This document shows, piece after piece, positions 45,427 to 55,134 of a stretch of 64,000 nucleotides of DNA (the first letter of the stretch is position 1; the number at the start of each line of letters is the position of its first letter). Both the position numbers and the translations under genes were made by a program. Below the pieces are notes generated by a model that saw only the letters and a list, made by a program, of their open reading frames with translations, did no database searches and was not told the origin of the DNA. The stretch is from Maritimibacter fusiformis. Lineage in GTDB: Bacteria; Pseudomonadota; Alphaproteobacteria; Rhodobacterales; Rhodobacteraceae. The stretch is taken from contig NZ_VSIY01000013.1 in assembly GCF_008086115.1 (NCBI RefSeq), positions 283,074 to 347,073 of the forward strand. Direction: 5' to 3'.

Positions 45427-46443
45427 CTAGAACTGGTCCTCGAACTTCTTGGCCAGATCCTCGATGTTCTCCGGCGGCCATTCCTCGACTTCCATGCCCA
45501 GGTGCAGGCTCATGCCCGAGAGCACTTCCTTGATCTCGTTCAGCGACTTGCGGCCGAAGTTCGGGGTGCGCAGCATCTCGGCTTCGGTCTTCTGGATCAG
45601 ATCGCCGATATAGACGATGTTGTCGTTCTTGAGGCAGTTGGCCGAACGCACCGAAAGCTCCAGCTCGTCGACCTTCTTGAGAAGCAGCGGGTTGAACTCC
45701 AGCCCGTCGTCCTCGTCCTGGCGACCGGCGGCTTCCGGCTCTTCGAAGTTGACGAAGATCGACAGCTGGTCCTGCAGGATGCGCGCGGCGAAGGCCACGG
45801 CGTCATCCGGCGTGATCGACCCGTCGGTGTCGATCTTCAGCGTCAGCTTGTCATAGTCGAGCACCTGGCCCTCGCGGGTCGGCTGCACGTCATAGCTGAC
45901 CTTCTTGACCGGCGAATAGATCGCGTCGATCGGGATCAGGCCGATCGGGGCATCTTCGGGGCGGTTCTTGTCGGCGGCGACATAGCCCTTGCCGGTGTTG
46001 ACCGTCAGTTCGATGAACAGATCGGCGCCATCGTCGAGGTGGCAGATCACGTGATCCTTGTTCAGGATCTCGATACCCGCGCTTTCCGAGATGTCGCCCG
46101 CGGTCACCACCATCGGCCCCTTGGCCGAGATCGACAGCCGCTTGGGGCCTTCCACATCCATGCGGATCGAGACACCCTTGAGGTTCAGCACCACGTCGGT
46201 GACATCTTCGCGCACACCGGCAACCGACGAGAACTCGTGCAGCACGTTGTCGATCTGGATCGAGGTGATGGCGGCGCCCTGAAGGCTCGACATCAGGATG
46301 CGGCGCAGCGCGTTGCCGAGCGTGAGGCCGAAACCACGCTCCAGCGGCTCCGCGACCACCGTCGCCTGGCGCGCCGGATCGTTGCCCGGTTTCACCTCAA
46401 GCTGCGTCGGCTTGATCAGCTCTGCCCAGTTTTTATGGATCAT
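45427..46443 (-). CDS. rpoA: RNA polymerase subunit alpha
   Basis: 338 residues. N-terminal dimerisation domain begins [20 protein letters not shown] and includes [20 protein letters not shown]; the C-terminal domain holds [20 protein letters not shown] and [20 protein letters not shown], which contact DNA and activators. The ATG at 46443 follows GGAGGG; the longer frame upstream is rejected. Follows rpsK after a hairpin-rich 105-base gap. Confidence 0.99.
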   Translation of the reverse strand: MIHKNWAELIKPTQLEVKPGNDPARQATVVAEPLERGFGLTLGNALRRILMSSLQGAAITSIQIDNVLHEFSSVAGVREDVTDVVLNLKGVSIRMDVEGPKRLSISAKGPMVVTAGDISESAGIEILNKDHVICHLDDGADLFIELTVNTGKGYVAADKNRPEDAPIGLIPIDAIYSPVKKVSYDVQPTREGQVLDYDKLTLKIDTDGSITPDDAVAFAARILQDQLSIFVNFEEPEAAGRQDEDDGLEFNPLLLKKVDELELSVRSANCLKNDNIVYIGDLIQKTEAEMLRTPNFGRKSLNEIKEVLSGMSLHLGMEVEEWPPENIEDLAKKFEDQF

Positions 46444-46459
46444 GCGTCCCTCCATTCCA

Positions 46460-46539
46460 GTTCTGCCCCATGTCCAAATGGCAGAACGCCCGAGGATCAA
46501 AAATGCGGACTCGGGCCATGGGGAATCCCAGGGCCCGAG
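46460..46539 (-). other. Two hairpins in the rpsK-rpoA gap
   Basis: CTCGGGCC / GGCCCGAG (46510-46517 and 46532-46539), with a short U-run five bases downstream in the mRNA, and GTTCTGCC / GGCAGAAC (46460-46467 and 46480-46487). Both stems are perfect 8-mers. The first may act as a partial terminator that lowers or separates rpoA from ribosomal protein expression; the second lies in the rpoA leader close to its SD. Confidence 0.6.
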
Positions 46540-46548
46540 CCAAAAAAG

Positions 46549-46938
46549 TCAGACGCGGCGGCGCTTCGGCGGACGGCATCCGTTGTGCGCGATCGGGGTC
46601 ACATCACGGATCGAGGTGATGTTGAAACCGACGGCAGCCAGCGCGCGCAGCGCCGATTCGCGCCCCGAACCGGGGCCCTGGACCTCGACCTCGAGGGTCT
46701 TGACGCCATGTTCCTGGGCTTTCTTGCCGGCGTCTTCGGCGGCCATCTGGGCGGCGTAGGGCGTCGACTTGCGCGAGCCTTTGAAGCCCATGGTGCCGGC
46801 CGAGGACCACGCGATCGCGTTGCCCTGCACGTCGGAGATCAGGATCTTGGTGTTGTTGAAGGACGAGTTCACATGCGCCACACCGGCGGCGATGTTCTTG
46901 CGTTCCTTGCGCTTCGGGGCGCGTTTTTCGCGAGCCAT
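46549..46938 (-). CDS. rpsK: 30S ribosomal protein S11
   Basis: 129 residues, platform protein of the 30S subunit. [37 protein letters not shown] and the closing [18 protein letters not shown] are standard. Second gene of the rpsM-rpsK-rpoA-rplQ block. Confidence 0.99.
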   Translation of the reverse strand: MAREKRAPKRKERKNIAAGVAHVNSSFNNTKILISDVQGNAIAWSSAGTMGFKGSRKSTPYAAQMAAEDAGKKAQEHGVKTLEVEVQGPGSGRESALRALAAVGFNITSIRDVTPIAHNGCRPPKRRRV

Positions 46939-46952
46939 TTCCTATCCCTCCC

Positions 46953-47321
46953 TTATTTCTTCTTGCCGGCGATCGGCTTCGCCGGGCCCTTGCGGGTGCG
47001 GGCGTTTGTGTGGGTGCGCTGACCGCGCACCGGGAGGTTGCGGCGATGACGCAGGCCGCGGTAGGCGCCGAGGTCCATCAGGCGCTTGATGTTCATCTGA
47101 ACTTCACGGCGCAGGTCGCCTTCGACCATGATGTTGGCGTCGATATGTTCGCGGATGGCGAGCACTTCGGCATCGGACAGCTCGTTGACGCGGCGGGCTT
47201 CGTCGATGTTGACGGCCTCGCAGATGGATTTCGCCGTCGATTGGCCAATTCCGGTGATGTAGGTGAGGGCGATAGGGACGCGTTTGTGCGTCGGGATGTT
47301 CACGCCGGCAATACGTGCCAA
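46953..47321 (-). CDS. rpsM: 30S ribosomal protein S13
   Basis: 122 residues. [20 protein letters not shown] at the start, [20 protein letters not shown], and the basic tail [20 protein letters not shown] that contacts tRNA. First gene of the final block; its own promoter lies 155 bases upstream. Confidence 0.99.
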   Translation of the reverse strand: MARIAGVNIPTHKRVPIALTYITGIGQSTAKSICEAVNIDEARRVNELSDAEVLAIREHIDANIMVEGDLRREVQMNIKRLMDLGAYRGLRHRRNLPVRGQRTHTNARTRKGPAKPIAGKKK

Positions 47322-47475
47322 GTCGGTCTTCCTTTCGTTGCGGACCCGTAGCCCCAGGTCCTTTTTTCACAACGTAAGCCCGCGGGGAAGTCCCTGCGGG
47401 CCGCAGCTGATGTTCTGGTCTGATGCGAAGGGCGCGCGCCGCCCGAATTGCACCGATTCCCGTGTGGGATGCGGT

Positions 47476-47504
47476 GCTTTAGATGGGATTCACCCTGCCG
47501 TCAA
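47476..47504 (-). promoter_or_regulatory. Promoter of rpsM-rpsK-rpoA-rplQ
   Basis: On the minus strand TTGACG (47499-47504), 17 bp, TAAAGC (47476-47481). The leader to rpsM is about 150 bases and contains a large imperfect hairpin (GCCCGC ... GCGGGC around 47377-47400). This lets the alpha block be transcribed independently. Confidence 0.65.
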
Positions 47505-47524
47505 GGGGGCGGCACCCACCGTCG

Positions 47525-47911
47525 CTAGCGCGGGCAGGCACGAAAGGGAATGGGCTCGTCCCACATCGTCGCGTGGACGATGATTTCGCCCGGTTCGGTG
47601 AACATCATAGCGAATACTCCGGGTTCGAGAAAGCCCGGTTCGTTGCAATATCCTGACCGGCTGTCGATCTTGAAATCGGCCCAGTCGAACGCGATGGGAC
47701 GCTCGAATTCGCAGGTGTATTCGAACCCGTCGATGCCGTGTTCCTGCAACACGAGATGGCCCGCGTCGACGATCTTGAAAACCGAAACATCTCTGGAGTC
47801 CTCGGTCAGCCCGCAGGCCAGGGGATCGCTGACGATGATCAGACCTTCGGCAAGGGCGGGCCCAGGAAAGAGCAGGATGGTCGCGAGGGCGGCACGGCGA
47901 AAACATGACAA
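47525..47911 (-). CDS. Small secreted protein with four cysteines, inserted between adk and rpsM
   Basis: 128 residues if started at TTG 47911. That gives a textbook signal peptide (CFRRAALATILLFPGPALA, then EGLII) and an AAGGA ribosome site six bases upstream. An ATG at 47950 is in frame but has no SD, and would put the signal after 13 extra residues and start before a hairpin. The mature part (about 107 residues) is beta-rich with four cysteines (LACGL, EYTCEF, GYCNE, RACPR), enough for two disulfides. No family recognised. Adk and rpsM are usually neighbours here, so this is an insertion. Confidence 0.7.
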   Translation of the reverse strand: MSCFRRAALATILLFPGPALAEGLIIVSDPLACGLTEDSRDVSVFKIVDAGHLVLQEHGIDGFEYTCEFERPIAFDWADFKIDSRSGYCNEPGFLEPGVFAMMFTEPGEIIVHATMWDEPIPFRACPR

Positions 47912-47916
47912 AAGAA

Positions 47917-47945
47917 ATCCTTCGGAAACGATGTCTCCGAAGGAT
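47917..47945 (-). other. Hairpin overlapping the ribosome site of the secreted protein; possible terminator of adk
   Basis: ATCCTTCGGA and TCCGAAGGAT form a perfect 10-bp stem with a nine-base loop. On the mRNA the right arm contains GAAGGA, the Shine-Dalgarno of the TTG start at 47911, and is followed by TTTCTTTTG. It could end secY-adk transcription or hide the SD until unfolded. Confidence 0.65.
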
Positions 47946-47975
47946 AGCATGGCTAGGGTGCCACGGCGAAGGATG

Positions 47976-48617
47976 TCAGCCCAGGATCGCCTTGATCTCG
48001 CCGGCCACCTGGTCGATCTCGCCCAGACCGTTGATCTGCCGCAGGTCGCCCTTGGCATAGTAGTAGCCGATCAGCGGCGATGTCTTCTTGTAATATTCCA
48101 TCAGCCGGGTGCGCAGGCTTTCCTCGTTGTCGTCGGCGCGGCGGGTAAACTCGGTGCCGCCGCAGTTGGTGCAGGTGCCGTCGGCGGGGATCGGCTTGGT
48201 GTGGTCGTTGTAGACCTCGCCGCACTTGGCACAGGTCGAACGGGCCGAGATCCGCGCCACCAGCGCGTCGTCGTCCACCTGCATCTCGATCACCGCATCC
48301 AGCGTCATGCCGTGCCGCGCCAGAAGCGCGCCCAGCGCATCGGCCTGGCCCAGCGTGCGCGGGAAGCCGTCGAAGATGAACCCGCCCTCGGGCCGGGCAT
48401 CGAGCTGTTCCTCGATCAGGCCGATGACGATCTCGTCGGTGACCAGTTCCCCCGCGTCCATGATCGCGGCGACCTTCTTGCCCATGTCGGTGCCCGACGA
48501 GCGCGCGGCGCGCAGCATGTCGCCGGTGGACAACTGGATCATGCCGCGTTCGTCGACAAGTTTGCGCGCCTGGGTGCCTTTTCCGGCCCCCGGCGGTCCG
48601 AGCAGAATGATGTTCAT
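47976..48617 (-). CDS. adk: Adenylate kinase, zinc-LID type
   Basis: 213 residues. P-loop [17 protein letters not shown], the NMP region [32 protein letters not shown], and a LID with four cysteines ([10 protein letters not shown] and CTNCGG) that should bind a structural zinc, unlike the E. coli enzyme. Interconverts AMP, ADP and ATP. Its ATG overlaps the secY stop by ATGA. Confidence 0.98.
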   Translation of the reverse strand: MNIILLGPPGAGKGTQARKLVDERGMIQLSTGDMLRAARSSGTDMGKKVAAIMDAGELVTDEIVIGLIEEQLDARPEGGFIFDGFPRTLGQADALGALLARHGMTLDAVIEMQVDDDALVARISARSTCAKCGEVYNDHTKPIPADGTCTNCGGTEFTRRADDNEESLRTRLMEYYKKTSPLIGYYYAKGDLRQINGLGEIDQVAGEIKAILG

Positions 48618-49990
48618 CGTCTTGCGGGCCCCTTCTTCTTGCCGGCCTTGCCTTTCGCGCCGCCACGCTTGCCGCGAAGCTGCGATTTCTCGATCAGGCC
48701 TTCATACTGATAGGCCAGCAGATGTGACTGGACCTGGTTGATCGTGTCCATCGTCACCGACACGACGATCAGAACCGACGTGCCGCCGAAGTAGAACGGG
48801 ATCGCCAGTTGCGCGCGCAGGATCTCGGGCAGCAGACACACCGCCGCCAGATAGGCCGAGCCGAGCACGAGAATGCGGGTCACGACATAGTCGAGGTATT
48901 CCTGCGTCTTCTTGCCCGGGCGGATGCCGGGAACGAACCCGTTCTGGTTCTTGAGGTTGTCCGAAACCTCGTCGGTCTTGAACGCGACCTCGCGGGTATA
49001 GAAGAAGGTGAAGAACACGATCATCAGCGCGTAGAACAGCAGGTAAAGCGGCTGGCCCGGCCCGAAATAGGCCATGATCGTGGCCATCACCGGCCCGGTC
49101 GTGCCGGTGTTGAAGGTCGAGATCGTGGTCGGCAAGAGCAACAGCGCCGAGGCGAAGATCGCCGGGATCACGCCCGAGGGGTTGACCTTGATCGGCAGGT
49201 GGCTGGAGCCACCGTCATAGACCTTCATGCCGACCTGGCGGCGCGGATACTGGATGTGGATCTTGCGCAGCGCGCGTTCCATGAACACGACAAAGCCGAT
49301 CACCGCGGCCACCATCACGATCACCCCGATGATCACCGCCGGGCTGACCGCACCGGACCGGCCCTGGCTCAGGAACTGCGCCGCGGCGGCCGGAATCTCG
49401 GCCACGATGCCGACGAAGATGATCAGCGAGATGCCGTTGCCGATGCCGCGCGCGGTGATCTGCTCGCCCAGCCACATCAAGAACATCGTGCCGCCGACCA
49501 GCGTGATCACCGCCGAGGCGATGAAGAACAGGCCGGGGGTGGTGACCAGATCGCCGGCCTGAAGGCTGTTGGCCAGCGCGAAGGCCTGCCCGGTTGCCAG
49601 AAGAACCGTCCCGTAGCGGGTATACTGGTTCATCTTCTTGCGGCCGGCCTCGCCCTCTTTCTTGAGCTGCTTCAAGGGCTCCCACATCGAGCCCAGAAGC
49701 TGCACGATGATCGAGGCCGAGATATAGGGCATGATCCCCAGCGCGAAGACGCCCATCCGCCCGAGCGCGCCGCCGGTGAACATCGACAGGATGCCGCCGA
49801 TGCCCGACGCCGCCTGCTCCATGAACTCCTTGAGCGCACCGGCGTCGATGCCCGGAACCGGGATGTAGGTGCCCAGCCGGTAGATCATCAGAAGCCCGAT
49901 GGTGAAGAAGATGCGCTGGCGCAGCTCGGTCGCCTTGCCGAGCGCCCCCCACGAGAGGTTCGCCGCCATTTGTTCCGCTGCAGATGCCAT
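48614..49990 (-). CDS. secY: Protein translocase subunit SecY
   Basis: 458 residues with ten transmembrane helices. It forms the Sec channel with SecE and Sec[21 protein letters not shown], the plug-region [40 protein letters not shown] and the cytosolic [20 protein letters not shown] are standard. The ATG at 49990 follows GGGGGCC; a TTG one codon earlier is less likely. Coupled to adk. Confidence 0.98.
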   Translation of the reverse strand: MASAAEQMAANLSWGALGKATELRQRIFFTIGLLMIYRLGTYIPVPGIDAGALKEFMEQAASGIGGILSMFTGGALGRMGVFALGIMPYISASIIVQLLGSMWEPLKQLKKEGEAGRKKMNQYTRYGTVLLATGQAFALANSLQAGDLVTTPGLFFIASAVITLVGGTMFLMWLGEQITARGIGNGISLIIFVGIVAEIPAAAAQFLSQGRSGAVSPAVIIGVIVMVAAVIGFVVFMERALRKIHIQYPRRQVGMKVYDGGSSHLPIKVNPSGVIPAIFASALLLLPTTISTFNTGTTGPVMATIMAYFGPGQPLYLLFYALMIVFFTFFYTREVAFKTDEVSDNLKNQNGFVPGIRPGKKTQEYLDYVVTRILVLGSAYLAAVCLLPEILRAQLAIPFYFGGTSVLIVVSVTMDTINQVQSHLLAYQYEGLIEKSQLRGKRGGAKGKAGKKKGPARR

Positions 49991-50094
49991 CAAGGCCCCC
50001 TGTCATGACAAAACACCGCCGGGCCCATCCCCGGCCCCGGCGGCGTTGGAATTCGTGTGGCTATCTAGGGGGCATGATTGCCCCCCGCAACCGC

Positions 50095-50565
50095 CTACTC
50101 AGCCGCCGAGGTCGCGACGGTAAGCGAACCGCCGGCCTTTTCAACCGCCTCGATGGCCGATTTCGACGCGCCGGTGACCGACAGCTTGACCTTGGCGGAC
50201 AGCTCGCCCTTGCCCAGAACGCGCACACCGTCGAGCTTGCGCCGGATCACGCCCGCCTCGAGCAGGGTGTCCTCGGTGATCTCGCCCTTGGTGTCCAGCT
50301 TCTTGGCGTCGATGAATTTCTGCAGGATGCCGAGGTTCACCACGGCGAATTTCTTGCGGTTCGGCTTGTTGAAGCCGCGCTTGGGCAGACGCATGTAGAG
50401 CGGCATCTGGCCGCCCTCGTAGCCCTTGATCGCCACGCCCGAACGGGACTTCTGGCCCTTGATGCCGCGCCCGCCGGTCTTGCCGGTGCCGGACCCGGGG
50501 CCGCGGCCGATGCGCTTGGCTTTCTTGGTGGCGCCGGGATTGTCCCGGAGTTCATTGAGTTTCAT
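50095..50565 (-). CDS. rplO: 50S ribosomal protein L15
   Basis: 156 residues. [20 protein letters not shown], the basic glycine-rich [20 protein letters not shown] and [20 protein letters not shown] mark L15. First gene of the rplO-secY-adk module. ATG at 50565 follows GGAG; upstream in-frame codons are leader. Confidence 0.99.
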   Translation of the reverse strand: MKLNELRDNPGATKKAKRIGRGPGSGTGKTGGRGIKGQKSRSGVAIKGYEGGQMPLYMRLPKRGFNKPNRKKFAVVNLGILQKFIDAKKLDTKGEITEDTLLEAGVIRRKLDGVRVLGKGELSAKVKLSVTGASKSAIEAVEKAGGSLTVATSAAE

Positions 50566-50662
50566 GTCGCTTCTCCTCTGCCGGATGCGGCCCCCAGCGA
50601 CGGGAGCGGCCGACCACGGCGTTTCACGATTGAGTCGCAGCCCCGGAAGGGGCCACCGGGGG

Positions 50663-50691
50663 CGTATACGCGGGCCGGGCAGGAGGATCAA
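50663..50691 (-). promoter_or_regulatory. Promoter of rplO-secY-adk
   Basis: Minus strand TTGATC (50686-50691), 17 bp, TATACG (50663-50668). It lies between the MBL-fold gene and rplO with a 100-base leader, so the block can be started independently of the upstream spc genes. Confidence 0.7.
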
Positions 50692-50756
50692 GGGGCGGGA
50701 TCAAGACTCGCCCACTTCAGGGCTTTTCCGGACGGACCGATCAGGGTGCGTGGTCG

Positions 50757-51527
50757 TCAGCCATACCAGGCGCCGAACTGCACCTCTGTGGCGTCTCCGA
50801 CCATTTCGGCGAACGCCTGCGGGTCCTGGGTGCCGCCGTCGCGTCCGCGGTAGTGGTAGGGATAGACATAGGTCGGCCCGAACTCCTTCACCGCCGAAGC
50901 CGCCTGTGCGGAATCCATCGTGAACGGCAGGTTCATGCAGACGAAGGCAAGGTCGATATCCTCGAGCGCGCGCATTTCGGGAATGTCCTCGGTGTCGCCC
51001 GAGACATAGGTGCGAAAGCCGTCGATCGTCAGGACATAGCCGTTGTCACGCCCCTGCGGATGGAAATTCGTGCGGCCCTCGGTGGTGTTGTAGGCCGGGA
51101 TCGCGTCGATGGCGACACCGTTCCAGTCGGTCGCCTCGCCGTTGGCCAGTGTCTCGGCACCGGCGGCAAGCGCGGCGGGCAGCATCCCGTTGACCGCCGG
51201 GTTGGTGATCAGGTGCGTGCCAGCGGCCATCAGCGCCGCCAGCGTGTCGGCGTTGTAATGGTCCCCGTGTTCATGGGTGATCAGGATCAGGCCGGGTGCG
51301 GGAAGGTCGGCATAGAGCGACGCCTCGCCCACAGGGTCGACGTGGATCACGCCCGCCGGGGTCTCCATGACGAAGGACGCATGATTGACCGGGTGAATGA
51401 CGATCTCGCCGCCATCGGTCTGGAACCTGTCGCCCGCGTGGGAGGCGGCATTCAGCCGGTAGGGCAGGATGGTGATCGCCCCGGCACCGGCGGCACCGGC
51501 AAGAAAGGCTCTGCGGGTGTGGGTCAT
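50757..51527 (-). CDS. Tat-exported MBL-fold metallo-hydrolase (UlaG-like), inserted between rpmD and rplO
   Basis: 256 residues. A twin-arginine signal THTRRAFLAGAAGAGAITIL opens the protein. The metallo-beta-lactamase motif HEHGDH is intact in ILITHEHGDHYNADTLAALM; further metal ligands lie in VSGDTEDIPEM and YPYHYRG, matching L-ascorbate-6-phosphate lactonase (UlaG)-like proteins. Substrate unknown. ATG at 51527 follows AGGAGGAAATGCC. It lies after the terminator that ends the rpmD block and before the rplO promoter. L15 normally follows L30 directly. Confidence 0.92.
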   Translation of the reverse strand: MTHTRRAFLAGAAGAGAITILPYRLNAASHAGDRFQTDGGEIVIHPVNHASFVMETPAGVIHVDPVGEASLYADLPAPGLILITHEHGDHYNADTLAALMAAGTHLITNPAVNGMLPAALAAGAETLANGEATDWNGVAIDAIPAYNTTEGRTNFHPQGRDNGYVLTIDGFRTYVSGDTEDIPEMRALEDIDLAFVCMNLPFTMDSAQAASAVKEFGPTYVYPYHYRGRDGGTQDPQAFAEMVGDATEVQFGAWYG

Positions 51528-51637
51528 GGCATTTCCTCCTCGTTTGAGGGGACAGGATAGCCGATGTGGGCGCCCCGCCCCTTCACGTTCCGGCGAGACC
51601 ACCCGTTTTGCCCTCACCGAACCACGCCAGCGGCACG

Positions 51638-51667
51638 AAAAACGCCCCGGCGATTCCACCGGGGCGT
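51638..51667 (-). terminator. Intrinsic terminator after rpmD
   Basis: CGCCCCGG / CCGGGGCG (51643-51650 and 51659-51666) with an eight-base loop, followed on the minus strand by TTTTT (51638-51642). It lies 32 bases after rpmD and would end the rpmC-to-rpmD block. Confidence 0.9.
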
Positions 51668-51698
51668 CCTGATCTCTCACGCATGGCGGGCTGAAGCC

Positions 51699-51887
51699 CT
51701 AGCCGCGCTCTTCGATGATCTCGACCAGGTGCGGGATCTTCGCGACCATGCCGCGCACGGCCGGGGTATCCTCCAGCTCGCGGGTCTTGTGCATCTTGTT
51801 CAGGCCCAGCCCGATCAGCGTCTGGCGCTGGATTTGCGGGCGGCGGATCGGCGAGCCGATCTGTTTGACAACGATGGTTTTCGCCAT
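51699..51887 (-). CDS. rpmD: 50S ribosomal protein L30
   Basis: 62 residues, [20 protein letters not shown] at the start and [20 protein letters not shown] in the middle, standard L30. Last gene of its block, five bases after rpsE, and directly followed by a strong terminator. Confidence 0.98.
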   Translation of the reverse strand: MAKTIVVKQIGSPIRRPQIQRQTLIGLGLNKMHKTRELEDTPAVRGMVAKIPHLVEIIEERG

Positions 51888-51892
51888 GTTTC

Positions 51893-52471
51893 TCAGGCCT
51901 CCTCGGCAACTTGGCTCGACTCGGCCGGGGCCTCGTCACGCTGGGGCAGGATGTCGGCGACCTTCTTGCCGCGACGTTGCGCGACCGAGCGCGGCGAAGC
52001 CCCCTTGGTCAGCCCGTCCAGCGTCGCGCGGATCATGTTGTAGGGGTTCTGCGACCCGATCGACTTGGCGACCACGTCCTGAACGCCCAGCATCTCGAAC
52101 ACCGCACGCATCGGACCGCCGGCGATGATGCCGGTGCCCTGCGGCGCGGTGCGCATCACGACCTTGCCGGCGCCATGGCGGCCCGCAACGTCATGGTGCA
52201 GCGTGCGACCCTCGCGCAGCGGCACCCGGATCATCTGGCGCTTGGCCTGCTCGGTGGCCTTGCGGATGGCCTCGGGGACCTCCTTGGCCTTGCCCTTGCC
52301 AAAGCCGACACGGCCCTTCTGATCGCCCACGACGACCAGCGCCGCAAAGCCGAAGCGCTTGCCGCCCTTGACGGTCTTGGACACGCGGTTGATCGCAACC
52401 AGACGATCGGCGAATTCCGGCGTTTCGTCGCGGTCGCGACGGTTTCCCCGGCGGTTGTCACGTTCTGCCAT
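51893..52471 (-). CDS. rpsE: 30S ribosomal protein S5
   Basis: 192 residues. [40 protein letters not shown] and [20 protein letters not shown] are core S5. A charged N-terminal extension ([18 protein letters not shown]) and an acidic tail are usual for alphaproteobacteria. Preceded by a 148-base gap with a hairpin. Confidence 0.99.
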   Translation of the reverse strand: MAERDNRRGNRRDRDETPEFADRLVAINRVSKTVKGGKRFGFAALVVVGDQKGRVGFGKGKAKEVPEAIRKATEQAKRQMIRVPLREGRTLHHDVAGRHGAGKVVMRTAPQGTGIIAGGPMRAVFEMLGVQDVVAKSIGSQNPYNMIRATLDGLTKGASPRSVAQRRGKKVADILPQRDEAPAESSQVAEEA

Positions 52472-52556
52472 GCGGCATTCCTTTCATCAAAGCGCGCTCA
52501 AGCGCCTGTTTTCTCAATCCTGGTGCCCCAGATCAATGCCGGGGCCCGGATCATCG

Positions 52557-52577
52557 GGAGGGCGCGAACCGCCCTCC
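52557..52577 (-). other. Hairpin in the rplR-rpsE gap
   Basis: GGAGGGCG (52557-52564) and CGCCCTCC (52570-52577) make a perfect 8-bp stem with a five-base loop and no U-tract. The gap, 148 bases, is unusually long for the inside of the spc block. It may slow or protect the mRNA here. Confidence 0.5.
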
Positions 52578-52619
52578 TCAGTCTTGACTGGCTGCCGCAC
52601 CGTCCGGCGCGGCACGGCC

Positions 52620-52979
52620 TCAGAACTTCAGGCCACCCTCGCGGGCGGCTTCGGCCAGGGCCTTGACCTTGCCGTGGAACAGAAAGCCGCCACGATCGAA
52701 ATAGCACTCGTCGATCTTGGCCTTCTTGGCCCGTTCGGCCAGCGCGGCGCCCACCTTGGCGGCGGCTTCCACGTTGTTCTTGCCGACCACGCCGAGATCC
52801 TTCTCGAGCGAGGACGCCGCGGCGACGGTCACGCCGTTTACGTCGTCGATCAGCTGGGCGCTGATGTTCTTGGACGACCGATGCACCGAAAGCCGCAGCC
52901 GTCCGGCGTTCGCCCTGCGCAGTTTGTTCCGAACGCGCAGACGGCGCTTCAGAAACAGTTGTCGTTTGCTGTTTGCCAT
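52620..52979 (-). CDS. rplR: 50S ribosomal protein L18
   Basis: 119 residues. [20 protein letters not shown] at the start, [16 protein letters not shown] and the ending [20 protein letters not shown], the 5S rRNA-binding protein L18. The longer frame upstream overlaps rplF and is rejected. Confidence 0.98.
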   Translation of the reverse strand: MANSKRQLFLKRRLRVRNKLRRANAGRLRLSVHRSSKNISAQLIDDVNGVTVAAASSLEKDLGVVGKNNVEAAAKVGAALAERAKKAKIDECYFDRGGFLFHGKVKALAEAAREGGLKF

Positions 52980-52990
52980 GTTCGCGTTCC

Positions 52991-53524
52991 TTACTTCTTC
53001 TTGCCTTCCTTGCGGAAGATATACTCGTCCTTGTACTTGATGCCCTTGCCCTTGTAGGGCTCCGGGGCACGCCATTCACGGATATTGGCCGCGACCTGGC
53101 CGACGAGCTGCTGATCGACGCCTTCGACGGTGACTTCGGTCGGCTTGGCCGACGTCACGGTCACCCCTTCGGGCACCTCGAAATTCACGTCATGCGAATA
53201 GCCGAGGTTGAGCTTGAGCACGTTGCCCTGCATCTGGGCGCGGTAGCCGACGCCCGAGATTTCCAGCTCTTTTTTGAAGCCATCGGTGACGCCGATGACG
53301 AGGTTCTGCACCATGGTGCGGCTCATGCCCCACTGCTGGCGCGCGCGCTTGGACTTGCCGCGCGGCTCGATGGTGATGGCGTCTTCGTCGACGGTGATGG
53401 TCACATCGTCGGTCGCGGTAAAGCTGCGGCTGCCTTTCGGCCCCTTCACCTCGATGGTCTGGCCCGACGTCGTGGCGCTGACGCCCGACGGAAGCTCGAC
53501 CGGTCTTTTCCCAATACGAGACAT
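52991..53524 (-). CDS. rplF: 50S ribosomal protein L6
   Basis: 177 residues. [40 protein letters not shown] and the closing [20 protein letters not shown] are standard L6. The ATG at 53524 is chosen because upstream in-frame codons overlap rpsH. Confidence 0.99.
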   Translation of the reverse strand: MSRIGKRPVELPSGVSATTSGQTIEVKGPKGSRSFTATDDVTITVDEDAITIEPRGKSKRARQQWGMSRTMVQNLVIGVTDGFKKELEISGVGYRAQMQGNVLKLNLGYSHDVNFEVPEGVTVTSAKPTEVTVEGVDQQLVGQVAANIREWRAPEPYKGKGIKYKDEYIFRKEGKKK

Positions 53525-53534
53525 GCGGACCTCC

Positions 53535-53927
53535 TCAGAATACCGTGCAAAGCACTTCGCCGCCAACATTGGCCGCGCGCGCATTTGCATCAGACATGAC
53601 GCCTTTCGGCGTGGAGACAATCGAAACACCGAGGCCCTGGCGGACCTGCGGAATCTCACGGGCACCCATGTAGACGCGGCGGCCGGGGGTCGAAACCCGC
53701 TTGAGCTCGCGGATGACCGGGGCGCCATCGTAGTATTTCAGGCTGATTTCGAGCGTCGGGTGGCCGCGCTCGTCCGTGCCGTTCTCATAGCCGCGGATGT
53801 AGCCCTCGGACTGCAGCACGTCGAGCACCCAGGCGCGCAGCTTGGAGGCCGGCGTCGAGACGGTGGACTTGCCGCGCATCTGAGAGTTGCGGATGCGGGT
53901 GAGCATATCGCCGATAGGATCGTTCAT
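53535..53927 (-). CDS. rpsH: 30S ribosomal protein S8
   Basis: 130 residues. [20 protein letters not shown] and the closing [20 protein letters not shown] with GEVLCTVF are S8. In E. coli S8 represses the spc operon by binding the rplE leader region; whether a comparable site exists here cannot be judged by eye. Confidence 0.99.
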   Translation of the reverse strand: MNDPIGDMLTRIRNSQMRGKSTVSTPASKLRAWVLDVLQSEGYIRGYENGTDERGHPTLEISLKYYDGAPVIRELKRVSTPGRRVYMGAREIPQVRQGLGVSIVSTPKGVMSDANARAANVGGEVLCTVF

Positions 53928-53939
53928 AATCTGCTCTCC

Positions 53940-54245
53940 TTACCAGCTCGATTTCACGAGGCCGGGGATCTGGCCTTGCGAGCCGAGGTCGCGCAGCGCG
54001 ATCCGGCTGACTTTCAGCTTGCGGTAGTAGGCGTGCGGACGCCCGGTCAGCTGACAGCGGTTGTGCAGGCGGGTGGCCGAGCTGTTGCGCGGCAGTTTCG
54101 CCAGTTTCAGCGACGCGCGGAACCGCTCTTCCATCGGGCGTTCCTGGTCGTTGATGATCTCTTTCAGCGCGGCGCGGCGGGCGGCATACTGGTCGACCAG
54201 TTTCTGACGCTTCACCTCGCGGGCAATCATGGATTTCTTAGCCAT
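53940..54245 (-). CDS. rpsN: 30S ribosomal protein S14, zinc-free form
   Basis: 101 residues, the longer type lacking the four zinc cysteines; only one Cys is present, in [38 protein letters not shown] opens the protein. Standard position between rplE and rpsH. Confidence 0.99.
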   Translation of the reverse strand: MAKKSMIAREVKRQKLVDQYAARRAALKEIINDQERPMEERFRASLKLAKLPRNSSATRLHNRCQLTGRPHAYYRKLKVSRIALRDLGSQGQIPGLVKSSW

Positions 54246-54265
54246 TGTTCAAATTCCTCCGAGGC

Positions 54266-54829
54266 TCAGCTGTTGAACGGCATGTTGAAGTGCTTCAACA
54301 GCGCCTTCGCTTCCGCGTCGGTCTGCGCCGTGGTCGTGATCACGATGTCCATGCCCCAGACCTCGTCGACCTTGTCGAAGTCGATTTCCGGGAACACGAT
54401 GTGCTCTTTCAGGCCCATGGCATAGTTGCCGCGGCCGTCGAAGCTGGTGCCCGGAATGCCGCGGAAGTCGCGGACCCGCGGCATCGCCACGGTGATCAGG
54501 CGGTCGAGGAATTCATACATCCGGTCGCCACGCAGCGTCACCTTGGCGCCGAGCGGCATGTCTTCGCGGACGCGGAAACCGGCGATCGACTTCTTGGCCT
54601 TGGTGATCAGCGCCTTCTGACCGGCGATCTTGGTCAGGTCTTCCTGCGCCGACTTGGCCTTCTTCGAGTCCTTCACGGCCTCGGAACCGCAGCCGATGTT
54701 CAGCACGATCTTGTCGAGGCGCGGGATCATCATGTCGTTCTTGTAGGAAAACTCTTCCTTCAAGGCGGGCTTGATGGTGTCGCGGTACAGCGTCCTGAGA
54801 CGCGGGGTATAGGTCGCAGCGTCGAGCAT
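54266..54829 (-). CDS. rplE: 50S ribosomal protein L5
   Basis: 187 residues. [40 protein letters not shown] and [19 protein letters not shown] mark L5. Its ATG overlaps the rplX stop by one base. Confidence 0.99.
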   Translation of the reverse strand: MLDAATYTPRLRTLYRDTIKPALKEEFSYKNDMMIPRLDKIVLNIGCGSEAVKDSKKAKSAQEDLTKIAGQKALITKAKKSIAGFRVREDMPLGAKVTLRGDRMYEFLDRLITVAMPRVRDFRGIPGTSFDGRGNYAMGLKEHIVFPEIDFDKVDEVWGMDIVITTTAQTDAEAKALLKHFNMPFNS

Positions 54830-55134
54830 CAGATCACGTCCCCCGTGGTCTTGGCGAAACGCACCTTCTTGTCGCCTTCGATCTTGAAGCCGACGCGGGT
54901 CGCTTTGCCGTTCTTGTCCAGAAGCGCCAGGTTCGACAGGTCGATCGGCATCGCTTTCGGGATGCGGCCGCCCTGCGCGGTCTGGGACTGACGCTGGTGA
55001 CGGATGGCGATGTTGATGCCGTCCACGATGGCCTTGCCGTCCTTGGGCATCACCTGGGTGATCTCACCCTGCTTGCCCTTGTCCTTGCCGGCCAGCACGA
55101 CGACCTTGTCGCCCTTTTTCAGTTTCGCAGCCAT
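54829..55134 (-). CDS. rplX: 50S ribosomal protein L24
   Basis: 101 residues with the KOW motif [40 protein letters not shown] and the ending FAKTTGDVI are standard. Overlaps rplN and rplE by one base each, so the three are translationally coupled. Confidence 0.99.
   Translation of the reverse strand: MAAKLKKGDKVVVLAGKDKGKQGEITQVMPKDGKAIVDGINIAIRHQRQSQTAQGGRIPKAMPIDLSNLALLDKNGKATRVGFKIEGDKKVRFAKTTGDVI

Noticed and set aside
44881..47022. 713-codon open frame on the plus strand
   Set aside because: It is antisense to rplQ, rpoA and rpsK, with low-complexity His/Arg/Asp-rich sequence typical of high-GC antisense frames.
47948..47950. ATG start for the secreted protein at 47950
   Set aside because: No Shine-Dalgarno precedes it and it places 13 non-signal residues before the signal peptide; the TTG at 47911 has an AAGGA at the right distance. 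Not fully excluded.
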